64,000 nucleotides of DNA, from assembly GCA_017419405.1 (NCBI GenBank), contig JAFOLH010000003.1, forward strand, positions 1 through 64,000, written 5' to 3'. The notes beneath the pieces are model-generated. The model worked only from the letters and a program-made list of their open reading frames with translations, did no database searches and was not told the DNA's origin. Each line of letters opens with the position of its first letter. Position 1 is the first letter of the stretch. The stretch comes from Renibacterium sp. (GTDB taxonomy: Bacteria > Actinomycetota > Actinomycetes > Actinomycetales > Micrococcaceae). Shown piece after piece: positions 15,498-24,944 of the stretch. The position numbers and the translations under genes are program-made.

Positions 15498-16895
15498 TTA
15501 AATCACATACCGCTCATCTTCCGAATCTCCGGGATGCTCGCCGACCATCCCGGCGGCCAGCGTGTTCCCGTCCACCGGGTCGATCACCAGGAACGCCCCG
15601 GTCCGGCGATGCGCGGCATACGGCTCCAGGGGCAGCGCCGAGGCCAGCCGCAGCTGCACCGAGCCGATGTCGTTCAGTTCCAGCGAGGAGGCCGGCTCCA
15701 GCTCGAACGAATCCAGGTCCAACTTCCCGTTGATCGCCCGCACCAACGCCTGGACCGTGCGGGTCCCGTGCTTCACCAGCACCTTAGACCCTTCGCGCAA
15801 CGGTTTCGGCGAAAGCCAGCTCAATGACGAGTACAGATCCTGCGAAGGTTCCCGCACCGTCCCGGCCGCTGCGATCAATTCACCGCGCGCCACATCCAAT
15901 TCGTCAGCCAACCGCAGCACCACGGACTGCGGTGCAGCCGCCGAAGCCAAAGCAACCCCGCCGGGCCCGTCGATCCCCGCCACCGTGGTTGACCGCCCGG
16001 TCGGCAGCAGCGTCACCGCATCGCCCACCGCCACCGCGCCCGAAGCAATCTGCCCGGCATAGCCGCGGTAATCCCGGAACTCGTCCGCGGACAAGCCCGG
16101 GGCAAGCCCGCCCTGCGGCCGCAACACCAACTGAACCGGAAACCGGAATGGCTCCGCGCTGCCGCTCAAACCAGTGGAACCGGTCGAATCTGGCGTAGCC
16201 GCCACGGACTCCAAATCATCGGTCGACGGCAGCGATTCCAGCACGCCCAGCAAGGATGGCCCGCGGTACCAGGATGTCCGTTCGGACAGGTCCACCACAT
16301 TGTCGCCGGCCAGCGCAGACACCGGCACCACCACGGGCGCCGCCAACCCAATCGACTCGGCCACCGCGGCGACATCCAAAGAAATCGCCGAAAACACCGA
16401 CTCGGAAAACTCGACCAAATCGATCTTGTTCACCGCCACCACGACATGCGGCACACGCAGCAAATGCAGCACCGACAGATGCCGCCGGGTCTGCTCCAGC
16501 ACGCCCTTGCGCGCATCGATCAACACCACCACCGCATCCGCTGTGGAAGCCCCGGTCACCGTGTTCTTCGTGTACTGCACGTGCCCCGGGCAGTCCGCCA
16601 AAATGAACGACCGCCGGTTGGTCGCGAAATACCGGTACGCCACATCGATCGTGATGCCCTGCTCCCGTTCGGCCCGCAGCCCGTCGGTCAGCAGCGCCAA
16701 ATCGATACCACCAGAAGCCCCGCCGAAGCCGCGTTCCGCGGAGGTCCGCGCCACCGCGTCCAAAGTGTCCGCCAGGATCGCCTTCGAATCATGCAGCAGC
16801 CGCCCCACCAACGTGGACTTGCCATCGTCCACCGACCCCGCGGTGGCGAAACGGAACAGCGTGGAGGCACCCAGTTCGGTAACCGCAATGCTCAT
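15498..16895 (-). CDS. cysN: Sulfate adenylyltransferase subunit 1 (GTPase) CysN
   Basis: The regulatory GTPase subunit of ATP sulfurylase, which couples GTP hydrolysis to formation of adenosine phosphosulfate from sulfate and ATP. At 465 residues it is close to the usual size. The EF-Tu-like G-domain is clear: G1 GSVDDGKST at 20-28, G3 DCPGH, and G4 NKIDLVEF; two beta-barrel domains follow. The start is the ATG at 16895, whose first base is the last base of the cysD stop (TGATG); a longer open frame upstream reads through cysD and is spurious. There is no C-terminal APS kinase domain as in NodQ-type fusions, consistent with the APS reductase (not PAPS reductase) encoded upstream. Confidence 0.93.
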   Translation of the reverse strand: MSIAVTELGASTLFRFATAGSVDDGKSTLVGRLLHDSKAILADTLDAVARTSAERGFGGASGGIDLALLTDGLRAEREQGITIDVAYRYFATNRRSFILADCPGHVQYTKNTVTGASTADAVVVLIDARKGVLEQTRRHLSVLHLLRVPHVVVAVNKIDLVEFSESVFSAISLDVAAVAESIGLAAPVVVPVSALAGDNVVDLSERTSWYRGPSLLGVLESLPSTDDLESVAATPDSTGSTGLSGSAEPFRFPVQLVLRPQGGLAPGLSADEFRDYRGYAGQIASGAVAVGDAVTLLPTGRSTTVAGIDGPGGVALASAAAPQSVVLRLADELDVARGELIAAAGTVREPSQDLYSSLSWLSPKPLREGSKVLVKHGTRTVQALVRAINGKLDLDSFELEPASSLELNDIGSVQLRLASALPLEPYAAHRRTGAFLVIDPVDGNTLAAGMVGEHPGDSEDERYVI

Positions 16896-17884
16896 CAGAA
16901 GTACCCGTCCTTTTTGCGGTCTTCCATCGCCGCTTCGGAAATCCGGTCGTCCGCCCGGGTGGCCCCGCGCTCGGTCAGCGTCGAAGCAGCGACTTCGACG
17001 ACGACGTCGGCCACCGACGCGGCCGAGGACAGCACCGCTCCGGTACAGGACATGTCCCCCACGGTCCGGTAACGCACGGTCTTGGCCACCACCGGTTCCG
17101 AAGCGCGCGGCTCCGAATACGGCCCGACCGCCATCCACATGCCGTCGCGCTCGAACACCTCCCGCTCGTGCGCGTAGTAGATCGACGGCAGTTCAATGCC
17201 TTCGCGCTCGATGTAGCGCCAGATGTCCAGCTCAGTCCAGTTCGAGATCGGGAATGCCCGCACGTGCTGGCCCACGGTATGCCGGCCGTTGTAGAGATTC
17301 CACAACTCCGGCCGCTGATTGCGCGGATCCCACTGCCCGAATTCATCGCGCAGCGACAAGATCCGCTCCTTCGCCCGGGCCTTGTCTTCGTCGCGCCGAC
17401 CGCCGCCGAACACGGCGTCGAACTTCTCCGCGGCGATCGCGCCCAATAATGGCGCAGTCTGCAGCGGGTTCCGCGTGCCATCGGCCCGCTCGGCCAACTC
17501 TCCGCGATCGATGTACTCCTGCACGCTGCCGACCACCAGACGCAGTCCCAAGCGCTCCACGGTCCGGTCGCGGAAGTCCAACACCTCCGGGAAATTGTGC
17601 CCGCTATCCACGTGCAACACCGGGAACGGCACCCGTCCCGGCCAAAACGCCTTGGTCGCCAGGTGCAGCATCACCACGGAGTCCTTGCCACCGGAAAACA
17701 ACATCGCCGGCCGCTCGAACTCGGCCACGACCTCGCGCAAGATGTGGATCGATTCGGATTCGAGCACGTCCAGACTCGAAAGCCGTGCGGCTTCGGGCAG
17801 GGGGCGCGTGCCCGCTCCGCGATGCCCGCCACGCCGCGCGCCCCCATGCCCGACGCTGGCGACCGGAATGGTCTCCGTGCTCAT
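16895..17884 (-). CDS. cysD: Sulfate adenylyltransferase subunit 2 CysD
   Basis: The catalytic subunit of ATP sulfurylase. The PP-loop SGGKDS binds ATP; VDSGHNFPEVLDFRD, FGGGRRDEDKARAKER and PISNWTELDIWRYI are family signatures. It is 329 residues, about 25-30 longer than the E. coli protein because of an Arg/Gly/His-rich N-terminal extension (ASVGHGGARRGGHRGAG). The start is the ATG at 17884, overlapping the cysH stop by 4 nt (ATGA). It forms a tight unit sirA-cysH-cysD-cysN in which every junction overlaps. Confidence 0.93.
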   Translation of the reverse strand: MSTETIPVASVGHGGARRGGHRGAGTRPLPEAARLSSLDVLESESIHILREVVAEFERPAMLFSGGKDSVVMLHLATKAFWPGRVPFPVLHVDSGHNFPEVLDFRDRTVERLGLRLVVGSVQEYIDRGELAERADGTRNPLQTAPLLGAIAAEKFDAVFGGGRRDEDKARAKERILSLRDEFGQWDPRNQRPELWNLYNGRHTVGQHVRAFPISNWTELDIWRYIEREGIELPSIYYAHEREVFERDGMWMAVGPYSEPRASEPVVAKTVRYRTVGDMSCTGAVLSSAASVADVVVEVAASTLTERGATRADDRISEAAMEDRKKDGYF

Positions 17885-18591
17885 ATGTGGATCCCGCATT
17901 CTGTTTTGTCGAAGCCGGCCCAGCGGCCGGCCCGCGGATCTTCGCCGACGGCGACCGGCCGGGTGCACGGCGCGCAACCGATGGACAGGAACCCCCGGGA
18001 CATCAAGGGATTGACCGGAATCAGATGCTGTTCGGCGTAGGAGACCAGGGCATCCAGGCTCCATGCGGCCATCGGGTTCACCTTGACCAGACCATGGACC
18101 GAGTCCCAGGTGACCAACGGCGTATTGGTCCGGGTCGGCGCTTCGTCACGGCGGACGCCGGTGAACCAGACTTCGTACCCGGAGAGCGCCTTTTTCAACG
18201 GGTCCATTTTTCGCAACTGGCAGCATTGCGCCGGGTTCCGCGCGAACAGGTCCTTGCCGTGCGCGGCTTCCTGCTCCGCAACGGTCTGTTCGGGCAGCAC
18301 ATCGACGATGTTCACCCGCAGGTTCTCGGCGACCTCGCGCCGGGTGTCATGGGTCTCCGGGAAGTGGTAGCCGGTCTCCAAAAACAGCACGTCGACGTCG
18401 GGCAGCTGGTCCGCGACCAGGGCCGGCAGCACGGCGTCGGCCATGGAACAGGCGACGGCGACCGCGGGCAGCGCGAAGTTCTCGGCCACCCAGCCGATCA
18501 CTTCCGACGTCTGGGCATCCCAACCGAGCCGATCGGCGCCCGATGCCGCCAAAGCCTGCAAATCTTCCTGGGACCTCAGTGCAGTACTCAC
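17881..18591 (-). CDS. cysH: Adenylyl-sulfate (APS) reductase CysH, 4Fe-4S type
   Basis: Reduces activated sulfate to sulfite with thioredoxin. The 236-residue protein has the paired cysteines CC (123-124) in QCCQLRK and CAPC (206-209) that bind a 4Fe-4S cluster, and the catalytic cysteine in KTECGIH (Cys232). These cluster cysteines distinguish APS reductases from the cluster-free PAPS reductases of enteric bacteria, so no APS kinase is needed, and none is seen here. The start is the GTG at 18591, overlapping the sirA stop (GTGA). Confidence 0.92.
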   Translation of the reverse strand: MSTALRSQEDLQALAASGADRLGWDAQTSEVIGWVAENFALPAVAVACSMADAVLPALVADQLPDVDVLFLETGYHFPETHDTRREVAENLRVNIVDVLPEQTVAEQEAAHGKDLFARNPAQCCQLRKMDPLKKALSGYEVWFTGVRRDEAPTRTNTPLVTWDSVHGLVKVNPMAAWSLDALVSYAEQHLIPVNPLMSRGFLSIGCAPCTRPVAVGEDPRAGRWAGFDKTECGIHI

Positions 18592-20330
18592 TTCAACACT
18601 TCCTCATCCGACCGATGCGCCCATTCGGCGAAGGTCTCGCCCTCGGAACGGGTTGAAACGAAGGTCCGGACCACGCGTTCCACGTAATCCGGCAGATCTT
18701 CCACCGTGACCTTCAGGCCGCGGATGGTCCGGCCCAGCCCGGCCTCTTCCCGATTCGACGAGGCCAGGCCACCGCCCAAATGCACCTGGAAACCAGGGGT
18801 CGGGTCGCCGCCCGGGGTCGGCAGCATCATCCCTTTGAGGCCGATGTCCGCGGTTTGGATCCGGGCGCACGAGTTCGGGCAGCCGTTGATGTGCAGCGCG
18901 ATCGGGTCCACCAGCTCCCCCGATGCCACCAAATCCGCCAAGCGTTTTTCCAACTCGGCGATCGCCGTCGCGGCGGTCACCTTGGTCTCCACGATGGCCA
19001 ATTTGCAGTACTCGATTCCGGTGCAGGCAATCGTGCTGCGCCGGAAGATCGACGGCTTGGCGGTCAGGCCGAGCGGCTCCAGACCGGCAACCAATGAATC
19101 CACTTGATCCCCCGGCACATCCAGAATCACCAGTTTCTGATGCGGCGTGGTCCGCAACCGCAATGAGCCGTGAGATTCAATGAGCGATGCCAAGGCCAGC
19201 AACTTGCCACCGGAAACCCGGCCCACCGTCGGTGCCACGCCGATGTAGAACCGGCCGTCCTTCTGTTCGTGCACGCCGACGTGGTCCCCGGGCGAGCTCG
19301 GCTTCGGCGCTGCCGGTCCGTCCGGCAGGGCATAGCCGAGGTACTCGGTTTCCAAAACCGTACGGAACTTCTCCGGCCCCCAGTCATTCATCAGGAACTT
19401 CAAGCGTGCTTTGGTCCGCATCCGCCGGTAACCGTAGTCCCGGAAGATGCTGGTCACGCCCAGCCACACCTCCGGCGCCACCTCGGGCGAAACGAAAACC
19501 CCCAAGCGCTCAGCCAAGCGAGCGCTCGTGGACAAACCGCCGCCCACCCAGAGGTCGTAGCCGGCGCCCAATTCCGGGTGCACCACGCCGACCAGAGCAA
19601 AGTCGTTGATCTCGTGCACGACGTCTTGCGAGGGATGCCCGGTGATCGCGGTCTTGTACTTGCGCGGCAGATTCGCCAGCTCCGGGTCACCGATGAACCG
19701 CTCCGCGAGCGCATGGATCAACGGCGTCGGATCGATGATCTCGTCTTTCGCGATGCCGGCCACCGGCGAACCCAGGATCACCCGCGGCACATCGCCGCAG
19801 GCCTCCGTCGTGGACAGCCCCACGGCTTCCAGGCGCCGCCAGATCTCCGGCACGTCCTCGACCCGGATCCAGTGCAATTGGATGTTCTGCCGGTCGGTCA
19901 GATCCGCGGACCCCCGGGCGAAATCAACCGAAATCTGCGCAATCACCCGCAACTGCTCGGTGCTCAGTGCGCCGCCGTCGATCCGGACCCGGAGCATGAA
20001 GTACTTGTCTTCGAGCTCATGCGGTTCCAGGGTCGCGGTCTTGCCGCCGTCGATCCCGGGCTTGCGCTGGGTGTACAGGCCATACCAGCGGAACCTGCCA
20101 TGCAGATCGGTGCCGTCGATCGAGTCGAATCCCTGCTTCGAATAGACCTGTTCGATCCGCTCGCGCACGTTGAGCCCGCCGTCTTCCTGTTTCCAGGTTT
20201 CATTGGCGTTCAACGGCTCGGTACCGTCCACTTTCCATTGCCCGTGCGGCTTGGCCGCAGGACGGGATGGCCGCTCGGGGCGGGCTGACCCTTCTGATCG
20301 ATTCGAAGCGTCGGTGGCGGTCTGCGTCAT
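18588..20330 (-). CDS. sirA: Ferredoxin-dependent assimilatory sulfite reductase SirA/NirA family
   Basis: A 580-residue siroheme/4Fe-4S reductase that converts sulfite to sulfide with electrons from ferredoxin. Cluster and siroheme ligands are visible as CTGIEYC near 434-440 and NGCPNSC near 480-486. The repeated ferredoxin-type folds are seen in FMLRVRIDGG, ADLTDRQNIQLHWI, and later SLRLRTTPHQKLVI. The N-terminal 30 residues are a Ser/Pro/Arg-rich extension. It is the first gene of the sirA-cysHDN operon. Nitrite reductases of the same family look similar, but the neighbours favour sulfite. A weak form of the sulfur operator lies at 20374-20393, about 45-65 nt before the ATG. Confidence 0.92.
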   Translation of the reverse strand: MTQTATDASNRSEGSARPERPSRPAAKPHGQWKVDGTEPLNANETWKQEDGGLNVRERIEQVYSKQGFDSIDGTDLHGRFRWYGLYTQRKPGIDGGKTATLEPHELEDKYFMLRVRIDGGALSTEQLRVIAQISVDFARGSADLTDRQNIQLHWIRVEDVPEIWRRLEAVGLSTTEACGDVPRVILGSPVAGIAKDEIIDPTPLIHALAERFIGDPELANLPRKYKTAITGHPSQDVVHEINDFALVGVVHPELGAGYDLWVGGGLSTSARLAERLGVFVSPEVAPEVWLGVTSIFRDYGYRRMRTKARLKFLMNDWGPEKFRTVLETEYLGYALPDGPAAPKPSSPGDHVGVHEQKDGRFYIGVAPTVGRVSGGKLLALASLIESHGSLRLRTTPHQKLVILDVPGDQVDSLVAGLEPLGLTAKPSIFRRSTIACTGIEYCKLAIVETKVTAATAIAELEKRLADLVASGELVDPIALHINGCPNSCARIQTADIGLKGMMLPTPGGDPTPGFQVHLGGGLASSNREEAGLGRTIRGLKVTVEDLPDYVERVVRTFVSTRSEGETFAEWAHRSDEEVLK

Positions 20331-20363
20331 ACCTTGAGGGTAGGCGCGTGGCTCCGGGCCACC

Positions 20364-20395
20364 CGAACCCCGGTGACACGCGAGGTCACGCGCGG
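20364..20395 (-). promoter_or_regulatory. Candidate sulfur-regulon operator, copy 4 (weak; upstream of sirA)
   Basis: GACACGCGAG (20375-20384) and GTCACGCGCG (20385-20394) form a 10-bp direct repeat with the TCAC core in the second unit and a one-base change in the first. The third unit is poorly conserved. GAGGTCAC matches the downstream end of copies 2 and 3. Strand and position relative to the gene agree with the other copies. Confidence 0.35.
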
Positions 20396-20596
20396 AAACA
20401 CTTCGTCACACACCCTGTCAGCAAAGCGACGACGACGTTCGGATCCGATGCTGCGCCAGCCCGCTGAGCCCTATACGAACCTCGTCCGCGCTGGTAACGT
20501 TTCCAGCTAATCAGGGCGAATTCACAGCTGCTCCATGAGTTACGCCAATGAAACGAACCGGGGACGCCGCGTGGCTGCGACTCGTGAAGGAGACAG

Positions 20597-23114
20597 ATGG
20601 AACTCGGAAAATCCACCGCCCGCAGCAGTCTCGCCATCCTCGCCGCTTTGGCCCTGACCTTCGCCGCCGGCAGCACGCCGGCGCTTGCCGACGTCGGACT
20701 CCAGGAACAGACCAGCCAGGAGTCCTCAGCCCGGGCGTCGGACGATCCGGGGCAGAGCAGCCCGACGGCGGAGGCCGACGCGGCTGCCGGCTGGGACGGC
20801 GTGACCCCGCAACAGCCGGTGTTCAGCAATGGCGAGGCCCAACCGGTCTACAAAGGCCATCCCCTGGTCAGGGATGAGGTTTGGATCCCGGTTCCGGGCA
20901 TCGACACCGACCGGGACGGCAAGGACGACGAAATCCGGGCCACGGTCTACCGGCCCAAAGACACCGATCTGGGCCAGGACAGCATCAAAGTTCCTTCGGT
21001 AGTCCGGATGAGCCCCTACAACGGCGGCTTCAATACCGAATACTTCCTGCATGACATGAAACAAAACCCCTGGGACCCCAGCCAGCCGGTCCCGGTAGGC
21101 GGCATCGGCACGATCAAGGACAGTTCCGGCAGGCCGTCCAACAACCGCCCCCAACAGCAGCTTCTACACGGATCGCGGATTCGCCTTCGTCTCGGTGGAC
21201 GCTTTGGGCACCAATGAATCCACCGGCTGCCCGACCATGCTGGACGGCAACGAGGCCGCCTCCACCAAGGCCGTGGTGGATTGGCTGGCCGGACGCACCG
21301 TGGCCCGCGACACCGCGGGCAACGAAGCCCGCAGCACCGCCTGGTCCACGGGGAAAATCGGCATGACCGGCGTCTCCTACGACGGCACCCTGCCGATCCT
21401 GGCGTCCACCACCGGAGTGCCGGGGTTGGAGGCCGTGGTGCCGATCTCCGCGCTCAGCAACTTCTACGACTACTACCGGGTCGGCGGCGCCGTGGTCGAA
21501 CCCGAGGGATACCCCGGCGAAGACCTGGACAACTACGTCTCGGCGCTGTTGAGCACTGAAAAACTGCAGGCTGCCTGCCAGTATCTGGCCGAGGACTACG
21601 CGAAAAAGCAGGACCGCGCCACTGGCCAATACAGTGCCTTCTGGGCCGAACGGAACTTCTTGGACAAAGCGGACCAGGTGAAAGCGCCGACCCTGCTGGC
21701 CGCGGGCCTCTCGGACTGGAACGTCCGATTGGACCAATCCACCAAGTGGTACCAAGCTCTGAAAGCGCGCAATGTGCCGGTGAAGCTGGTCCTGCACCAA
21801 TACGGGCACCAGACCCCGCCGTCGTCCGGCGACTTCTCCTGGACCTCGCTGATCAACAAATGGTTTTCGCACTATCTGTTCGGCGTGGCCAACGGCGTGG
21901 AGAACACTTCGGAAGTCAGCATCCAGAATGCGGACCCGGGGAAGGCCGCAAAAGACAAGACCTGGCAGTACCAGCCGTCCTGGCCGTTGCCCGGCAGCGG
22001 GGCGACCGAGCTGACCCTCCGGCCGGGTTCCACCGGCAAGAGCGGCCTGGTCGCGTTCAATCCGGCGCCCCAACCAGGCGCACTGCCCAGCGGGCCGGAG
22101 GCGATCCAGACGCTGACCGACGATGCGAAAACTTCGCAGCAGGATTTGGCCGCGAAACCGTCGGCCGGGCGTTTGCTCTATGCCTCCAACCCGGCCAAAG
22201 CAGACATCCGGCTCAGCGGTTTCGCCACCGCCAAGCTGAATCTGAGCTTCAGCGGCGTAGCGCCGAACCTGTCGTTGCAGCTTTTGGACCGGGGCCCCGA
22301 TGGCAAAGCGAAGGTCGTCACCCGCGCCTGGCGGGATCCGCAGAACCGGGATTCGCTCACCAGCTCCGCGGCGGTCGTGCCCGGAACCTTCTACGCCATG
22401 GAGCTGCCCTTCATCTCGACCGAATACCTGCTCGCCAAGGACCACACCTTGGAACTGATGGTCTATGCCACCGATATCGACGGGCAGAACTGCACCACGC
22501 TCTGCCTGCAATCGGGCATCAAAACCTCGATCGATCTGAGCAAGAGCACCGTGTCGGTCCCCTTCGTCGGCGGCAGTGCGCAGGCTTTCGCAACGTTCGG
22601 CTCCGAGGTTCCGCCGACGCCGGTGGTCACCCCAACCGAAACTCCGGTGACCCCGACCACTGGCCCACCGACCGGCCCGCCGACCACCCCCACGGTGGCG
22701 CCGCAGACCGGCCAGACTGGCAACCCGGTGCGCACCGTGGCTTCGGCGCAACCGGGCCAGACCATCGAGATCAAGGTGGCCGCCGCCGGAGCCGGGCAGG
22801 AATTGGATACCTGGTTGTTCAGCGATCCGTTCTTCCTCGGCAGGAACACTGCCTCGGCGCAAGGCAGCTACCAGGTCACCATCCCGGCAGAAGTGCCGGT
22901 CGGAAAGCACGCCATCGGGGTCTATCTGCCGGACGGGACGCTCTTCGGCTCCACCAGCCTGAGCATTGTCGACGGACTCGGAGCGGATACCGGACAGACT
23001 TTGGCCGAAACCGGGATCGAGTCCGTCCCGGGTGCACTGCTGACCAGCGGCGGAGCACTGGCCCTGGGCTTGCTGCTGCTCGGCGCCGCCGTGCCCCGGA
23101 AGCGCCGTCACTAG
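20597..23114 (+). pseudogene. Cell-wall-anchored S15 (CocE/Xaa-Pro dipeptidyl-peptidase) family peptidase, frameshifted
   Basis: Two overlapping frames together encode one protein of about 838 residues. The first (20597-21217) has a good ribosome-binding site (AAGGAGACAG), a signal peptide (LAALALTFAAGSTPALA) and the start of an S15 peptidase up to TIKDSSGRP. The second (open well before its first GTG at 21195, to 23114) continues NSSFYTDRGFAFVSVDALG with the nucleophile in GVSYDG, acid in GLSDWN and histidine in HQYGHQ, then a C-terminal beta domain, a Thr/Pro linker, LAETG, a hydrophobic segment and RKRRH, i.e. a sortase signal. The +1 shift lies about 21115-21150, near C-rich sequence. The product would be truncated before the catalytic residues unless this is a sequencing error. 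Confidence 0.8.
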
Positions 23115-23118
23115 TCGG

Positions 23119-24876
23119 CTACTCGACCAGCTTCCCGGCCACCGAATCATCGGCCGTGGCATAGGCCAGATCACGGAACGACTCCGGTGCTGCTTTCGCC
23201 GGCTCGAAGACGACGCCCTCGTGCTTGCTCCACACCATGTTGCCGCGCAGCGCGTCGTCCTGCTCCGGGAAGTCTTCCCGGTTGTGGCAGCCTCTGGTCT
23301 CGCGACGTTCCAGCGCGCATTCCAGGGTGGCCCGGGCGGCGAGCACCGAACCGAGCAGGTCGAAGGCGTGCGCCAGGTCGTCGAATCCGGCGATGTCCGG
23401 GTATGCGGTCACCTCGGGCAAGCGCGCTTCCAGTTCCGCGAGTTTGGCCAGGCCTTCGCGCAATCCGGCTTCACTGCGCACCACACCGGCGTGCTCGGTC
23501 ATCAAATCGCGGATCGCGCGCTGCAGCCGGCGCGGGTTCTCCTTGCCCCCGCCGCTGAGCAGCCCTTGCATTTCCGCCCGGGCCGCGGCAACGGCTTCCG
23601 GATCGCGGCGTACTGAACCACGTTGCCGGGAGTACTCGGCGACTTCTTCACCGACGATCCGTCCGTAGACCATCAGCTCGATGAGCGAGTTGCCGCCCAA
23701 CCGGTTGGCCCCGTGCAGACCGCTGGAGGCCTCGCCGATCGCGTAAAGCCCTTCGACCCCGGTGCCGTGGTCCTCGGGCCGGACCCAGACCCCGCCCATC
23801 GAGTAGTGCGCAGTCGGTGCCACTTCGATCGGGCTTTCGGTGATGTCCAGCATCTGCAGGTCCACCAAGTTCCGGTAGAGCCGTGGCAGTTTGGCCCGGA
23901 TCTGCTCTTTCGGCAGGTGCGAGACGTCCAGGTACACCCCGCCTTTTTCAGTGCCCCGGCCTTCGGCGATCTCGGTGTAGTTCGCGAGCGCCACCCGGTC
24001 CCGGGTGGACAGCTCCATCCGTTGCGGGTCGTAGCGCTCCATGAACCGCTCGCCCAAGGCGTTGCGCAAGACCCCGCCTTCGCCGCGGGCGGCCTCGGAG
24101 ACCAGGGTTCCGGCGGCGTCGTCCGGCTCGATCAGGCCGGACGGGTGGAACTGGACCAGTTCCGCATCCCGGATCTTCCCACCGGCGAGCGCGGCCAAGC
24201 GGAACGAATCCCCGGTGTTCTCGTCCCGCCGGGAGGAGGTGTAACGCCAGATCCTGGTGTGCCCGCCGGCCGCCAGAATCACCGCATCGGCGTGGATCAC
24301 CACCGGGGTGCCGTCCACGACGTCGAAGCCGTAGGCGCCGAAAACCACCCCGTCGCTCTCCAAGATCCGGGTGATGTAGATGGTGTCCACGATCTCGACG
24401 CCGACGGCGGTGGCCCGGCTGACCAGGGTGCGTTGCATTTCCAGCCCGGTGTAGTCGCCGGCGAAACAGGTGCGGCGGTAAGTGTGCGCGCCGAAGAACC
24501 GTTGGCTCAACCGGCCGTCGGCCTCCCGGGCGAAGGGCATCCCCCAGCGTTCCAGATCTTCGATCCCGCGCGCGGCGTTGCGGGCCACGATCTCGATGAT
24601 CTCCGGGTCGGCCAGGAAGTAGGATTCCCGGAGCGTGTCCGCAGCGTGCTGCTGCCAGCTGTCTTCGGGGTCGATGGTGCCCAGTGCCGCGTTGATTCCG
24701 CCGGCGGCCAGCGTGGTGTGCGCATCGTGCTTGCGCCGTTTGCCGACCGCGAGCACCTGCACGCCGCGTTCCGCGAGTTCGATCGAGGCCCGGAGCCCGG
24801 CGCCACCGGTGCCGATGACCAAGACGTTGGTAGCCAATTGCCGTTCGGTGCTGCTCGCTGTGTTCATGTCTCCCAT
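23119..24876 (-). CDS. Fumarate reductase/succinate dehydrogenase-type flavoprotein subunit
   Basis: A 585-residue FAD enzyme of the SdhA/FrdA/NadB superfamily. FAD-binding GTGGAG is near the N-terminus (about 21-26); active-site family stretches are HTTLAAGGINAALG, RRTCFAGDYTGLEMQ (flavin His/Thr region), QFHPSGL, EAARGEGGVLRN and HYSMGGVWV, LHGANRLGGNSL. Iron-sulfur and membrane-anchor subunits are not adjacent, so it either acts alone (soluble fumarate reductase or aspartate-oxidase-like) or pairs with subunits elsewhere. Two ATGs nine nt apart (24876, 24867) are possible and neither has a strong ribosome site. It is divergent from a LysR regulator 68 nt away, which probably controls it. 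Confidence 0.82.
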   Translation of the reverse strand: MGDMNTASSTERQLATNVLVIGTGGAGLRASIELAERGVQVLAVGKRRKHDAHTTLAAGGINAALGTIDPEDSWQQHAADTLRESYFLADPEIIEIVARNAARGIEDLERWGMPFAREADGRLSQRFFGAHTYRRTCFAGDYTGLEMQRTLVSRATAVGVEIVDTIYITRILESDGVVFGAYGFDVVDGTPVVIHADAVILAAGGHTRIWRYTSSRRDENTGDSFRLAALAGGKIRDAELVQFHPSGLIEPDDAAGTLVSEAARGEGGVLRNALGERFMERYDPQRMELSTRDRVALANYTEIAEGRGTEKGGVYLDVSHLPKEQIRAKLPRLYRNLVDLQMLDITESPIEVAPTAHYSMGGVWVRPEDHGTGVEGLYAIGEASSGLHGANRLGGNSLIELMVYGRIVGEEVAEYSRQRGSVRRDPEAVAAARAEMQGLLSGGGKENPRRLQRAIRDLMTEHAGVVRSEAGLREGLAKLAELEARLPEVTAYPDIAGFDDLAHAFDLLGSVLAARATLECALERRETRGCHNREDFPEQDDALRGNMVWSKHEGVVFEPAKAAPESFRDLAYATADDSVAGKLVE

Positions 24877-24944
24877 GCTAGAAATTTCGCCACGATTACT
24901 CCAATGAATTGTTCGAGTCGTTATGATGCAATTATGCTATTGAC

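Noticed and set aside
20597-23114. Programmed ribosomal frameshift in the S15 peptidase gene
   Set aside because: No slippery heptamer or downstream structure is evident at 21115-21150; mutation or sequencing error explains it more simply.
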